Shown here: piece after piece, positions 35,346 through 47,830 of the stretch
How the letters are laid out: each line of letters begins with the position of its first letter
Numbering within the stretch: position 1 is the stretch's first letter
From: Sisyra terminalis
Lineage: Eukaryota; Arthropoda; Insecta; Neuroptera; Sisyridae
NCBI GenBank assembly: GCA_958496175.1
Contig: OY292275.1
Coordinates: 34,363,701-34,427,700 of the forward strand
Length of the DNA: 64,000 nucleotides
Direction of reading: 5' to 3'
Made by a program: the position numbers and the translations under genes
The notes under the pieces: model-generated
Seen by the model: the letters and a program-made list of their open reading frames with translations, nothing else
What the model was told of the DNA's origin: nothing
The model's database searches: none

Positions 35346-38300
35346 GGCAGTCTTCCCTTACCGTCCGGACAATACGGGACTAAACAGAAAGTAATTATTG
35401 ACGGAAATTCTATCAAATTATACCGGATTTTTTTCCGTGTTCTATCCAAATCGTGCTCAATTGTGTAAGTTCGCTGTGAATCTGGAGGCATAAATGTGCC
35501 TCAGCCAAGACGAACCGAAATAAAACAGAACACTATACATTTTTTGTTGAAACGTTTAAAGCTTTGGCCTAAATAATATTAGAAAGCTCAAATCATCTGA
35601 ATAAGATAAAGTCACCAGACTTATTGGATACCTTAAGTTTCATTTGTCTAACTTTTATAGATAGATAGTTAGGTACTTGAGAACTTAAAATTTGTAATCG
35701 TCAATTTTTCCATTCACTAACGAAAACCTCTAAGTAGGTACCAAAGTAATAGAAAACTAAAATTTAGTTCAAAGACTAGGTTTTGCAAACAAAGAACCAA
35801 AAAAAAATATGTAACTTTGACTTTACAACTCGAGTTAGGAGAAATGCAATTTTGTAAATCAAAACAGGTTAATTTCTCAAAATTCTAAAAAACTGAAATG
35901 TAATATGTATAACACGAATAGGTCAGGATTTTTATATAAACGATAAAAAATAATAAATCTGTAGTAAAGTTTCCTCTCTAATCCTCATAATGAGAACAAC
36001 AAGTATACAAATCAAAATCAAAATTCATAAACAATAGAGAAAACAACAATCGGATTTAGAAAAAATAGTTTTTAGATAGGTATTAATCGTATTAAGAAAC
36101 AAAATTGATTAGTTTTTCCCAAAATTATTTTTTCAAGTTTCAAATGAAATAAGTATACAAAACAACCTTATTTTCAATAATTTTTTAGTAGGTAACGAAA
36201 AAAATAAAGTAAGTAATAGTAAAAAAAAAAACATCTAACAAGTCAATGTAATTTCTTCACAGATTTTCAATCACTCAATGGCATCTGTTCACGTCATTGA
36301 AAAAGACCAAAACTTGGCAAGATTATCTTTAATTAATGTAATATTGATATATTTTTGGGGTGATATCGAAGAAATTCGAAAATAACTAAAATGAAGAACA
36401 TTCTAATACTTATCGTACTATAGAAATTAAAACGGTGATTTTAAACGATTACAAAAATACATTTTTCACATAATATTTTTACGTGAAAACGACCCATTAA
36501 ATTTAAGTAAACCCTTTTAGGCATCTAAAGCTTTATGGGGTTTTTAATATAATACATTGGAAAAAATCTACTGCATTGAATAATTTAAATTTGAAAAAAA
36601 TCATAGACGATAGCTCAATGTTTGTAACTAAAATTTAATTCTAAATGATGATGAACAAAATTTTACTTCTTAAGTCAAAAGAAGATAATAAATTATAATT
36701 AAAATACGGAAGACTAAGTAAAAATTCACGTGTAACAGATAATCCTTGTAAATAAAGAATTAAAATAAAAATACTCCTAATTTATAAGGGGGGTAGTATG
36801 AAGATTACTAAGAAAAAAAATTGAAATATTTCTTTTTTTTATTGTTTTTTGTATTGTGTGTATGACTACAAAGAACAACTTTGTAGAAAGGAACGTCTAT
36901 TATTATACTAAAGTAAAAAAAGTTTTAATCTTAGTGTTATTCTTTTACTACAGTAATTAATTGTTTTAATTAAAACTCAAGTAATTAAATACTTTTTATC
37001 CATAAGTTTCAACAATAAGCTTCTAATAAATAAAGCATACATGATTATTTTTTAAAACTGACGTAATCGAAAGTAAAAAAAACGCACACGCATATAATGA
37101 AATTAAAACATGAGAATTGCTTCTTTTACTTTGTATTTTATATAATAACTAACTTCAAAAAGAGAGAAAAAATGCATTCAGAGATCTACTATAAAATATT
37201 GCAAAAACAAATAAAAATTTTCCCTTCGAATTTTTTCCCATAGGAAATATATTCTAGTTTTCTTTTCCGCTTCTCTTGAAGATGTTTCATTCAATTTGAA
37301 GTATATGAGTAGCTTTTGATTTTATCTGTTGATTTCCATACAACATATTATATTGTATTTAATTTTCTTAGTTAAACATAAATTAATTTTAGGTATACCT
37401 ACACTATAAAATTGTAAGTATATAACAGTGTTGCTCGATTAATGCTTCAAAAGAAAATATTTTTATTTTCCAATAAGCATTTTAGGAACATTGATCACAA
37501 ATAATGTTCTTTGATGCTTGCCATTTTCAAATCACTCGCTGACCCTTTTAAAAATCATTATTTATTTGATTAAAACTATAGCTTAATTCTGTTTTATCCA
37601 ACGGTCATTGACCGGCAAATTGAGGGATTCTCGTTAAATTCGTATAAATCAATTGAGACACAGCTTGCATCGAGAATGCATCCTTTCGTTTAAAATCGCA
37701 GTTGAAAAATGAAAATATTAAAACGGAAATTTAAAAGTTTATTCCTTCATGATAGGAAAAACAAAATTGTTAATTTAAATGCTGAATGAATTTCAACTGC
37801 TTTACATAACTAACGAAAAATAAAAACAAAAAATATTTCCCATAAACAAATGTACAGTTTGTGTAAATTAAAGGAAAATTTTAGATTTTCAATTGCAGCA
37901 TTAAGAAAGGCGAAGAATCTTCGGCAAAGGAATAAAACTATCAAAAGTTGTATTGATTTTTTAAAAAGTCTACTTATAAAATTTGACTGAAGTTTTATAC
38001 TGAAATAAGATATGATTGTGAATATCTATAGAATAAGATTTTTGTTTTATAAAAGAATATTATATGTAATTTACCTACAAACAAAAAAAGAAGGGAAAAA
38101 TGTAAATAAGGTAAAAAAAATAATTGCTGAATGCTAACCATGTGAGATATTTGTTTTATTTTTCTTTACTTTTTGGCGAAACCCCAGAAATTCCAGACGC
38201 GCGAATAAAGATGACAACAATTATCGTCTCATTTTCTATTCTATTTTGGAGTGTTTTAGAAAGACCAGAAGGTTGAGGAAAACTGAATCGAATTTTAGAC

Positions 38301-39612
38301 ATAACATGCATATTTAAATTAGATATTTCGTTCATTCGACAAATAAAACATGTGTTCATATTCAACCCCTCACTAAATATATATATTTTCACAGCTGCTC
38401 AACTCTCATCCAGAGATTGGAAAACCAGCCGAACAGATTTTGACCCCGCGTTTATATTTAGAAGAATATGGTTTATCGATCGATCATTAGATTCGATTCG
38501 TTAAATCGAAAACTCTAGACGACAGCAAAACTGCTGAAAAGTAAAACAAAAAGAAAGAAAAAAACGAACCAAAAGAACCAAAAGAACGGAGTCGATCGAT
38601 TAAAAACAAGAAAATAACGGTTGTGACAAAAGACAATTGAGAACCACGATCCCATGACATCGAATGCATTCAAAATGTAAAGAAAATAATTACTTCAAAG
38701 ATGAAAAAAAATGCAATTTGCAGGGATTGTTCCACTTGCAATAAGAAAAATCTTACCATCTGTGATTGTAGAAGTATTTTTAACTAAGCAAATAAAACTG
38801 TATTATAAAATTTTAAAATTCCATAAAATTGGAATGATTAAGAGATGCAATGATTGCATTTTATTATTGTGCACTTTAGTATTAACATTAAAATCAAACA
38901 GATGGAGCAGTAACAAGACATTTGAAATATTTTATTTACATTTTTGAAGATTCTTTTAAAATTGAAATATTCAAAAAATATTAAATCGATAAATGCGGGA
39001 GAAATTTTTGCATCATCAAAATAATAAGTTTGAAAAAAACATTTTCAAATATTTTACCTATTACAAACTTACATCCTTTTATGACACAAAGTATTTGCAA
39101 TAAAAAAATAATTACCCGCATTAGAAAAAAAAGTTACTTAAACGTATTATAATAGAATCGGTTTGATAGATAAAATTACTTATTTAAATCTCACAATCGA
39201 AGAGGATTATTTTTTAAAAATATTATCTTTGATTGGTCTTTGGTTGGGTTTTGGTATCACAATTATGAATAAATTTTATAATGAAGATATTATAACACTT
39301 ATGTTCCAACTTTCAATGAAGAATAGTTTTGTCATTTCCCATTCTTATTATCTCTACACATATTAATATAAATTTAATGTAATTACGAATATTCCCGTTC
39401 TTTTCATGCTGCGAATTAGAAATAAGTGGAAATTATATTTATTATTTTAAATCTCATCCAAAAAATATAACCATATTAAATTTTTGCCAAGTCTTAGCCA
39501 TTTACGGTAATTAGTTAACAAGTGTCACCATGCGATTGGAAATCTACATGCAAATTAAACTTGTATTTTTTTACATTCTTTCTCGTTTTTTAAGACAATT
39601 GAAAATTGAAAA
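35346..39612. other. AT-rich region with a CG-containing patch at 38150-38680
   Basis: No exon was recognised. The patch at about 38150-38680 stands out by several CGATCGAT/GATTCG words, GACCCCGCG, and an AACCAAAAG tandem; open frames there look like chance. It could be an untranslated first exon or promoter, for example of the coiled-coil gene, but nothing proves that. Confidence 0.35.
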
Positions 39613-40054
39613 GAGGTGTCAAACTCGCGGTCCACGGGCCGCATGCGGCCCAAGATGAACATTTTTGCGGCCCTGTCAATATATCACATCCTAAGCAAAA
39701 AATAAAATAGTGAATTAAAAACGAAACCAATATATAAAATAATTATAAATTTATTATATAATTTATTTATAAACTATATGGATCATTTTAAATTTTATGT
39801 ACGAAAATGTAAAATTCTTCTTCTCTTTAAAGTAGTCTAGGCCAATCGAATTTCTCCAGAAATAGGAAAGATAGTACCAGAGAAGAGATGTCAAGTATCA
39901 GGACGTAAACAATAATTTAACTTTATATATGTTTATTACAATGCATTACACAAAACAAAAATATTTGTTTCTACGAACATTGATTTTTTGCGGCGCATCT
40001 AATGTAAAGCATTGTTTATTTGGCCCCAGTTAGCTTTTGAGTTTGACACCCCTG
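39613..40054. mobile_element. hAT-type element with GGTGTCAAACTC ends
   Basis: Left GAGGTGTCAAACTCGCGG, then CCGCATGCGGCCC; right GAGTTTGACACCCCTG. Inverted ends bound about 440 noncoding bases. The left tip has lost a base or two and no target duplication is evident. Confidence 0.75.
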
Positions 40055-40402
40055 TTGTTATCCATACTTCATATAAAAAACAAAACACCAAGTTTTGTAA
40101 AATAATTAACGATTTTGTTTTTTAATATAATCATTCATTTATTTTTTTTTTTAAATTTATATTATCAGAATTTCATAAGGAGTATAGAAAACAAAACATG
40201 ATAGAATATTTTCTCACATATTTTAGTAATAAAAAAATAGAATTTAAAAACATTGAATAGCCAATGTAATTTGCTTAGAAAATTTCAATCGCTCAGTGGC
40301 CGTGTTAAGGAAATAGTAAAAGGCTATAACATGGCGAAAAGTTAGGTAAGAGTTATTAATAGACCAAATTCAAAAATGACTGAAACAGAAGATACCTTAA
40401 GA

Positions 40403-41111
40403 GGTTACATGGGTTTAATCGGGGGAAAAACAGCCTAACTTCAACAAATTTTTTGTATATCAAAAATAAAATATTTTATTTAAGCTTTTCACTGTCTAAA
40501 ACATTCACGTTTAACAAAAATTTTCTTAAATTTTCGTAGAAAAATATTTAAAATTGCCATTGGAACGTCATTTCCGGTAACCCTTCGGAAAGATGTGTCC
40601 ACGTTGACAGCAGAACTCAGGATAGGATCATTGAAAAATGAATAGGAATGAATAGGAAGTGAAAAAAGAACACGTGTTTTAGTTAAGAGCATGAACTAGA
40701 ACTTGGACAAAGGAAAAAAATGAAAATTGAATTTTTGGTGAACCTTTTTACAGAAAAAATGCAAATTTCGGTGAAATTCGCTCTACATTTTTTTTTAAAT
40801 AGTTGTAAAATCCTTCGTTCAAGTTGATGTGAATAGTATCTCGAAGACCTGTGTACAATTGCATCAAAATCGGTTGAGTAGTTCTCGATAAATCTTGACA
40901 GCCGACTTTGAAAACACAGTTTCGAGAAAAACGCGACAATAGACGAGCAGCTGCACCGATATACCTGCGGCATGCTGAGCTTTCTAAGGCTGTATCTCCG
41001 AAACTATTACTCAGATCAACTTGAAAATTTAGAAAAATATTTTAAAGATTTTGTAGAAATTAATAAGACAATAAAAATACGATTTTCTGAAGCCTTGAAA
41101 CTCATGTAACC
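40403..41111. mobile_element. Nonautonomous element with GGTTACATG ends
   Basis: GGTTACATGGGTTT (40403-40416) and AAACTCATGTAACC (41098-41111) are inverted with one mismatch. The interior shows CTCGATAAATCTTGAC and TTTCGAGAAAAACGCG. Open frames in the interior (minus strand 40489-40973) have no recognisable domain. Confidence 0.6.
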
Positions 41112-41196
41112 ACTATCGATAATCGTAAATTGTACCCACTATCGATATTAGAAAACAAAAAAGAACTTACAGTAGTTATACTGTCAGTCTATAAAT

Positions 41197-41320
41197 CAGG
41201 GGTGGCCAACCCGCGAGCCAGGGTTGTATATATTAATGTTTGGTTTTGACATTACGTCAAAAGTCACTACAATTTTATATGTATTTAATAAAACTTGAGT
41301 CAGGGAATACAAAACGCACA
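41197..41320 (+). mobile_element. hAT-like end plus a dispersed repeat segment
   Basis: CAGGGGTGGCCAACCCGCGA at 41197 has the form of a hAT terminus. Downstream, TTAATAAAACTTGAGTCAGG and the following GGAATACAAAAC occur again, inverted, at about 47786-47826. Confidence 0.5.
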
Positions 41321-41751
41321 ACTATTTGTTAATAGAAAGATTGATAAGGGACAGATAGCAAGATTGTTTTGTTTATTTAGTAGAATAAATCTACAAAATA
41401 CTGTTATAATAAATTTTATATTATGATATAATACATATGTATATATATTAGACTATATTATGTGAAAATGGCAAAAAACAAGTCTAAGTTATCCTTAAAT
41501 TACAGCAAACAAAGTCTTAGCAAATCTAAGATCATTTTGAAATAGATTTTATCAAGATTCATCAAAAATGGAGCTATATTTCTACACAGCGATTGATAAC
41601 TTTTTGCTATGAATATTTTCGTTCTATATCTTTCATAGGCTAAAAAATGAATTAACAAGGGTTTGTTTTCAAAAACATATAGGTCCTTCTGAAGCTTATT
41701 TGTTAAGGATTACTTTAAACAAAGCTTTATTATTTACTCCACTAAGGGCCA

Positions 41752-41944
41752 GTATTTTCACATCAAGAGAGTGACATTTAATTCTAAATAAAATTTAACC
41801 TGGAGGATAGAGAAAAGAAGTGTATTTTAGCATTAGAATAGTGATATGTGTAGAATTTATCTAACATTTTAACAGGTAAAATTTTTCCAATAAATAGCTA
41901 TCTTAAGGATATGTTCTATCTATTCATGAGTGAAAATATAATAC
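41752..41944 (-). mobile_element. MITE family A, copy 2 (reverse orientation)
   Basis: Same family as 2321-2525 read on the other strand: ends GTATTTTCAC and GTGAAAATA, internal TCATGAATAGATAG, AGATAGCTATTTA and TACACATATCACTATT. Confidence 0.75.
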
Positions 41945-44322
41945 CAGGCCTGAATAAATAAAACTGTAAAATAAATCTTCAAAAATCATTAATAATCGAA
42001 GGTATAGAATAAACGTTAATAAACTTGAGATTTTTTTATTTTTAATGTAGTTTACACATACAAAAATATAAATAAATAAAAAATTAACATCAACTCCAAT
42101 GTAAATTTTTAGGAATTAAGTTTGTAAATTTTAATCATATATTTATTTTTATTATCGAGTTTTATAAAGAATCATTCAATGTAGCGAAAGGAAATGAATG
42201 AAATTTCGTATTGAAAAACTATGACTGATTGGTCTAGAAATTATTAAAAATACTAAATTTTATAAAGAAAAAAAACAAGAAACTTATAAAACTTCGTGGT
42301 TTATGGTAAATAAATTTATAAGGTCAATAACTTGAAACTCTATTATTATTTTAGTAAGATAATTCCATTCTTCTCCTATTTATTTAATTATCTATTAATT
42401 CCGGCCGACCGGATACGTCTTAGTTGAACAATTCCTCTAAAGAGTGCTCTGTCTTAATTTAAGGAAATTTCCTCCGAAAAAAGGACACCGCGCTTTTATT
42501 TCAAATACAATTTCTAAAAAGAAATCAATAAAGCAGTAACTAGAGTAAATTTAAAAAAAATATTACTGTTTATCAAAAAAAAAAACATTAGTTAAGAGTC
42601 TTTTCGAAATTGTCTTCAATATCATTATTTCCCCTAAACTTGGTACAAAATCTTTTTTTTTATTTAATTTCTTCTACGAAAAAATTTGTAAACGTCATTT
42701 TTTTGCACCATAAAAAAGACATAAAACAAGAAAATGTGTTCATTAAAATGTTTAATAAAGAAAAACGCCGAAAGGGTATAAACATGAAATTGTAAAATAA
42801 AAAACAAACAGTAAATCCTTATTCTAGAGTCGAAAATATTTATATACTACCTAACTAAAAGAAGAAAAGAAAAAAAGAGGAAGTTATTTTTAAATCTGGA
42901 ATTCTGAATATGCAATTCCGTCTTAACACTTGGTATGATGGCAAACCATGGTCGAACAATCTTAGTAACACTAAAAAGACACGGATATATACCTAGTGGT
43001 TACTAATTAATAAATACTCGTAAATCTTTAAAAATCAATTACTTTACAAATATTTAAATGAAGATTAGAAATTGTAATATCCTCAAAAAAAAAACTAAAG
43101 TGAATGTATAACTAGAACAATATTACTATTACTAATATTATTTTCTTCTTCTCTTTCTTGGTTTAAATTCGTACTTCACATTAATATTTTACATACATAA
43201 AAATGAAATTGTGATTTACTTATTTTTCGTAATTATTTCGAGAGAATGCTTTCCTTTTTATTTTCAAAACACAACAAATTTGTTTATTTTAGTATGGTCA
43301 TTAAAAATTAATTATTAATATTAATAAAATACAATGTATAGCGACACAGAATAGTACCTCTTTATTATTTTAATTAAACATTTATTAAAAAATATTTTTG
43401 TTATTTTTCATTATAGTAATAAATTCATTAAAAATGAAAAAAGATAATATAGTTTCTTTGTTGATAATTGCATTTTGTGGTTGGAATGATACGTACTAAA
43501 AAATTTTGATTATAAAATTTTATTTTGTGTGGTTTACCATTGAAATAGGGTGTTAAAATATGAAGGAAAAAAATGTTTTTTCTTTTTGAATAATAACTTT
43601 AAAAAAATTATTAAATGAGAATATTAAAAGGGTGTGCACAAGGTAAAAAAATTAAAAATAATGTTATTTTTTAAAGCCAAAGAAAAAAAGCTGTTAAAAA
43701 TATACGTAGTTACATTTCCCAACATTTTATAATCTATAAAAAAGTTATTGATTCCAGCCAGCATAAATCAGTTCGGATATTGTATTACATACCATATTTA
43801 ACACTATATTTTTAAACTATGGTTACTATTAGTAATCTCTGGTGATTCACAACTTGTGATCTGATAAATATTTAATGCCAAGACATGCCACCAAATCAGA
43901 AAAGAAATACAATAATAAACTAATTTGGTAAATCTGCATTATAAACTCATTGTATTCTATATTTTAGTGCTATAAAAATTTAATATATCAAAAAGATTGA
44001 TTTTATTCTTATGCTGTGAAATAATGACTCATGTGATCTAGTCTAGACAAATATAAAAGATTTTTTCTTGCAATAAAATTTAAAAAAATATTTACTGCAA
44101 TAATATTTTAAATATCTAATCACAAAAGTATATCTACTACTTGCGCACATCACATAAAACCGTAAACATTACAAAAAAAAACATAAATTTTAGTGAGCAC
44201 CTAAGATTTGTAGAGGTGGAACGTATTTCAAACATTAATTTGCAATCATAATACATTTATAGTTATACATTTATTGACTAAGTTGTAAAATTGATTATTT
44301 AGACTTTTTTTGACGTAAAATT
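41945..44322. other. AT-rich noncoding region
   Basis: No gene, repeat end or structural RNA was recognised. A short open frame at 42610-42795 is Lys/Phe-rich and typical of AT-rich noise. Confidence 0.45.
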
Positions 44323-45580
44323 AACGGGTGTTTCAAATTGTGCGTTTTTTTAACATTAAATATATTATCGATGGTGCACTGAATTTATCTAGATATTTTT
44401 CCACTTAAGAAGTGTGATGTATGACATTTATAAAAAATGGTCTCGTACACGATACAACAAGGCGTTAAAGTTATCGTAATATTTTATGAAAATAAGAAAA
44501 ATACATGAATTTTATGGTTTACATAATTGTCCACCTGAAAGCACTATTGATCGAATTATTAAAAATTTGAAGAGATTAGTTGGGTGGAAGATCGAAAAAC
44601 TGAAAATACAGGTCGTTCACAAGAAAATATTGATTTGGTTCATAAAAGTGTCGCTGATGACTCTGAAGTGTCCATTAGACAACGTTCACAACAAGTAGGA
44701 CTTAGTGTATCAACAACATGGCGTATTTTACTCAAGAATTCAGCTCTAAAGGCATATCAGGTTAAAGCAACAAAGGAACTAAAGCCATTAGATCATTTAA
44801 AACGTCGTTCATTTGTCAATTTCATCAATGAATAATCAGGTGGTTTTTCTCAAAAAATCATGTTTTCCGATAAGGCACAGTTTAAATTTGGTGACTATGT
44901 CAATAAACAAACTCTGGAGTGAGGAAAATCCATAAACTATTCATGAAAAGCTTATGCATTCTAAACCTAGTCACTGTTTGGTGTGCATTATAGTCAGGTG
45001 GTGTAATTAGACTTTAATTATTTGAAAATGCTGCGAATGAAGCTATAATTATCAGTAGTGATTGATATCGTCGGATCATAACCGATTTGTTGTGGCTTGA
45101 ATTAATAAATATTGATCTACAGGTCATTTGGTTTTAACAGAATGGCTCTACACCTTATTTTGCTAATGAAACAAACACCTTACTGCGTTTCTTTCCTGGA
45201 CTCGTTATCAACAAAAATGGTGATGCTAATTAACCATCAAATCAAGTGGTTTATCACCGTTAGATTATTTTCTATGAAGTTGCATGAAAAGCCAGGCTTC
45301 TAAGAATAATCTACAGTCGATTCCTGAACTTAAGGATGAAATTGCTCGTATCATAAGTGAGATACAGCCTCAATTATATCAAAATGTCATTGAAAATTTT
45401 TACAACAGAATGGACGATTATGCAGCTGCAAGAGGGGACCATTTGGCTGATATTGTTTTTCCTATTTAAATGTCATAACTGATACTTCAGTTAACAAAAA
45501 AAAGTTTTTGAAAATGAATGAAAGTTATGCCTTCTATTGAATCTACAAAAAAAAAAAACACGCAATTTGAAACATCCTAT
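44323..45580 (+). mobile_element. Mariner-like element, near full length, with TIRs
   Basis: Inverted ends GGGTGTTTCAAATTGTGCGT (from 44326) and, at the right, the inverse of GGATGTTTCAAATTGCGTGT (to about 45575) bound about 1.26 kb, the usual size of a mariner. TA dinucleotides flank both ends. The interior holds a broken transposase in several frames. Confidence 0.85.
44438..45469 (+). pseudogene. Mariner-like transposase pseudogene
   Basis: Translation segments in different frames follow the order of a mariner transposase: N-terminal DNA-binding part (LHNCPPESTIDRIIKNL, ENTGRSQENIDLVHKS, RQRSQQVGLSVSTTWRIL), the first catalytic strand MFSDKAQFKFGDYVNK with its Asp, QNGSTPYF in place of the usual QDGA motif, so the second catalytic Asp is Asn, and the C-terminal SIPELKDEIARIISEIQPQL, RMDDYAAARGDHLADIVF. 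Stops and frame changes occur after the first 24 codons, before the QNGS block, and near 45234. It cannot encode an active enzyme. It was identified by family motifs; the nearest relatives I know are the mariner-like transposases common in ants and other insects. Confidence 0.85.
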
Positions 45581-47020
45581 ATGTTTATCAGAAAAGTAGA
45601 TAAATAAAATATACAAGTGCAAACTGCCAAAACTACTAGTAGGCAAATTTTAATGTTCATTTTAAGGCTTATATTGGCTTATATTATAAAAATTATAAAT
45701 GATTGGCATATGAGGAAAATTTAATTGCAAAAATCAAAATGGACAATACAATAAATTATAACAATAATGCAAATTTAACTATTATATTTTGAAAGTGATG
45801 ACAAGGTAAATTTCAGCAAAATTATAGAAATTAAATGAAATAATAAATTTCTATAACTCCTTTCACTTGCTCTAGTCGACTTTAACTCCTTATAAAATTG
45901 TTCGATTTTTATGAACAAAAACGTTTATAAACACATTTCTCTCAATTCATTCGTCAGAAAAATGTCTTTATAATTGTCATCAAGTTTCGTTGAATCGTTT
46001 TAAAAAATTATAATTGTATTGATTTTCATATTCAATTTAATTGCCACTAAATCAAAGTATTTTTATCCTTTGACATTTGAGGAAAAAACTAAATTCATAC
46101 TACAAAATATGTAAAAAATGGATTTAAGAGAGGCAGGTACAGATTTAAAATGGTTTTGCTACCAAGGTCTATGAATTTGTCAATTTATGGTTATTTTTTT
46201 TTTTAGAAAACTATGTATTATAATTCTATATAATTTTAAATATCTTTTTGAAATCGATACAGGAACCTAGGCTCATTCAATTCATGGCGACATTCTAATT
46301 AGTAAAGAACAATGGACTTAACAATGAGATTTTCAAGTTAACAACTGTTTCAGCTATATTATTGTTTAAAGCAATTGTCTTTTCGTTAAACTGGTATTAA
46401 GCAATTTGTCTGAAATATATTCATCAAAGTTATATAAGTACGATGCATGTGTATTGTGTACATATGAATATTAGGCAAATAAAATATGCAAACATTTTAA
46501 ATTAAATTATTCAACTTTAATATATCCTTCCATATCAAATAAAATAACCAATCATATATCTCCAGCATGAAGCTATTAACACTTAAAGTACTGTTTACAC
46601 ATATAGAGACGTTTTTAAAAACTATGACATATATTTGTTGTTATTTAATTATTCTACTTTTATTATAAGTTTGTAACTTAATCCACTTCATTCACTTTAC
46701 GACAAAATTATGTATTTGATTTTGAATTGTATTATTCATTTCTCATTATCATTTCAGAATTGACTTACAAAATCAAAATTTGTTAATTTAAATGCGATTA
46801 AAAGAACAATCTTAATGTAAGTATCAAATTTAATCATTATCCATCTAGTAATTTTGGAGAAAATCGATTGTAATATTCGAGCATGCTGCCACAATAGGCG
46901 TAAAGACAAATTTTGAAAAACTATTCTATAATGTTCGGATTTATATATCATATACGAAAAATAGCATTTTTCTGCAGAAATTATAGGTTTAGTATGAAAT
47001 TTTATATTTTTGTTTTTAAA
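45581..47020. other. AT-rich noncoding region
   Basis: Nothing recognisable was found on either strand. Confidence 0.45.
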
Positions 47021-47029
47021 TTAAAAAAC

Positions 47030-47830
47030 CAACGCCAAAACGCTTGAAAGTTTCATGGCGTCGTTGATGACGTCACACTTGTATATCAAACCTATAGACA
47101 ATAGATACTCATTGAATAATTTTGTTATTTTGTGATGTGATCCTTCAGTGTAATAAATCATATGCTTTTTTTCCATTGGGATTTCCCATTTGGATTTCCC
47201 ATTTGGATTCTTATTAGATCCCAATACTTCTAGTCGAGAAGTATTTCAAAACTTCAATAATTCAATTAATCCTATCGTGGTTTTAAGAAGAGCATTTGAG
47301 ATATCATTATTCAAAAAATGCACACTTCTATCTTTTTCTACATCTAATTTTTCCTAATATTTAAACTGGAACACAAAATTCCTATTCTTTCATCGACGAT
47401 GGACCAAAAAGGAAGTTTGCTTACAATATGGACAAATTTTGCTATGCCGAAATTTCTATTCTCAACTAAAGTTGCATACATATTTTTTCAGGATATATTG
47501 AAAAGTAAAGACATTTTTTACTTATCAAACAAACTTTTTTGTATTTACGTAAAAAAGAATGAATTAGTAATGCAAACGGTAATGATATCAAGGCACTCGA
47601 TTGAGTTGTTCCCACCATTATACTCCCGCCAGGTAAGTATTGTTCGCTTTATTCTAATGCAATCGCATATAACTATGACGTCATACGTTGTGATTGGTGT
47701 TCAGCATACCATGGCGAATTGCTGTATTCTGTAGTTTTATTTTATCAAAATAATTGTCAATCTCACTCTTAATAAAAAAATAAATGCGTGTTTTGTATTC
47801 CCTGACTCAAGTTTTATTAAATAAATACAC
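47030..47830. repeat. Possible dispersed repeat containing TGACGTCA words
   Basis: CATGGCGTCGTTGATGACGTCACAC at the left (split here as CATGGCGTCG and TGATGACGTCACAC) and ATGACGTCATACG with CCATGGCGA at the right look partly inverted. The right end holds the inverted match to 41283-41318. The plus-strand frame 47399-47734 has no known domain. Confidence 0.35.

Noticed and set aside
40489..40973. Overlapping minus-strand frames with Cys/Ser content
   Set aside because: They lie wholly inside the GGTTACATG-ended element and show no domain.
47399..47734. Plus-strand frame of 111 codons
   Set aside because: No recognisable domain; lies in a probable repeat region with palindromic TGACGTCA words.
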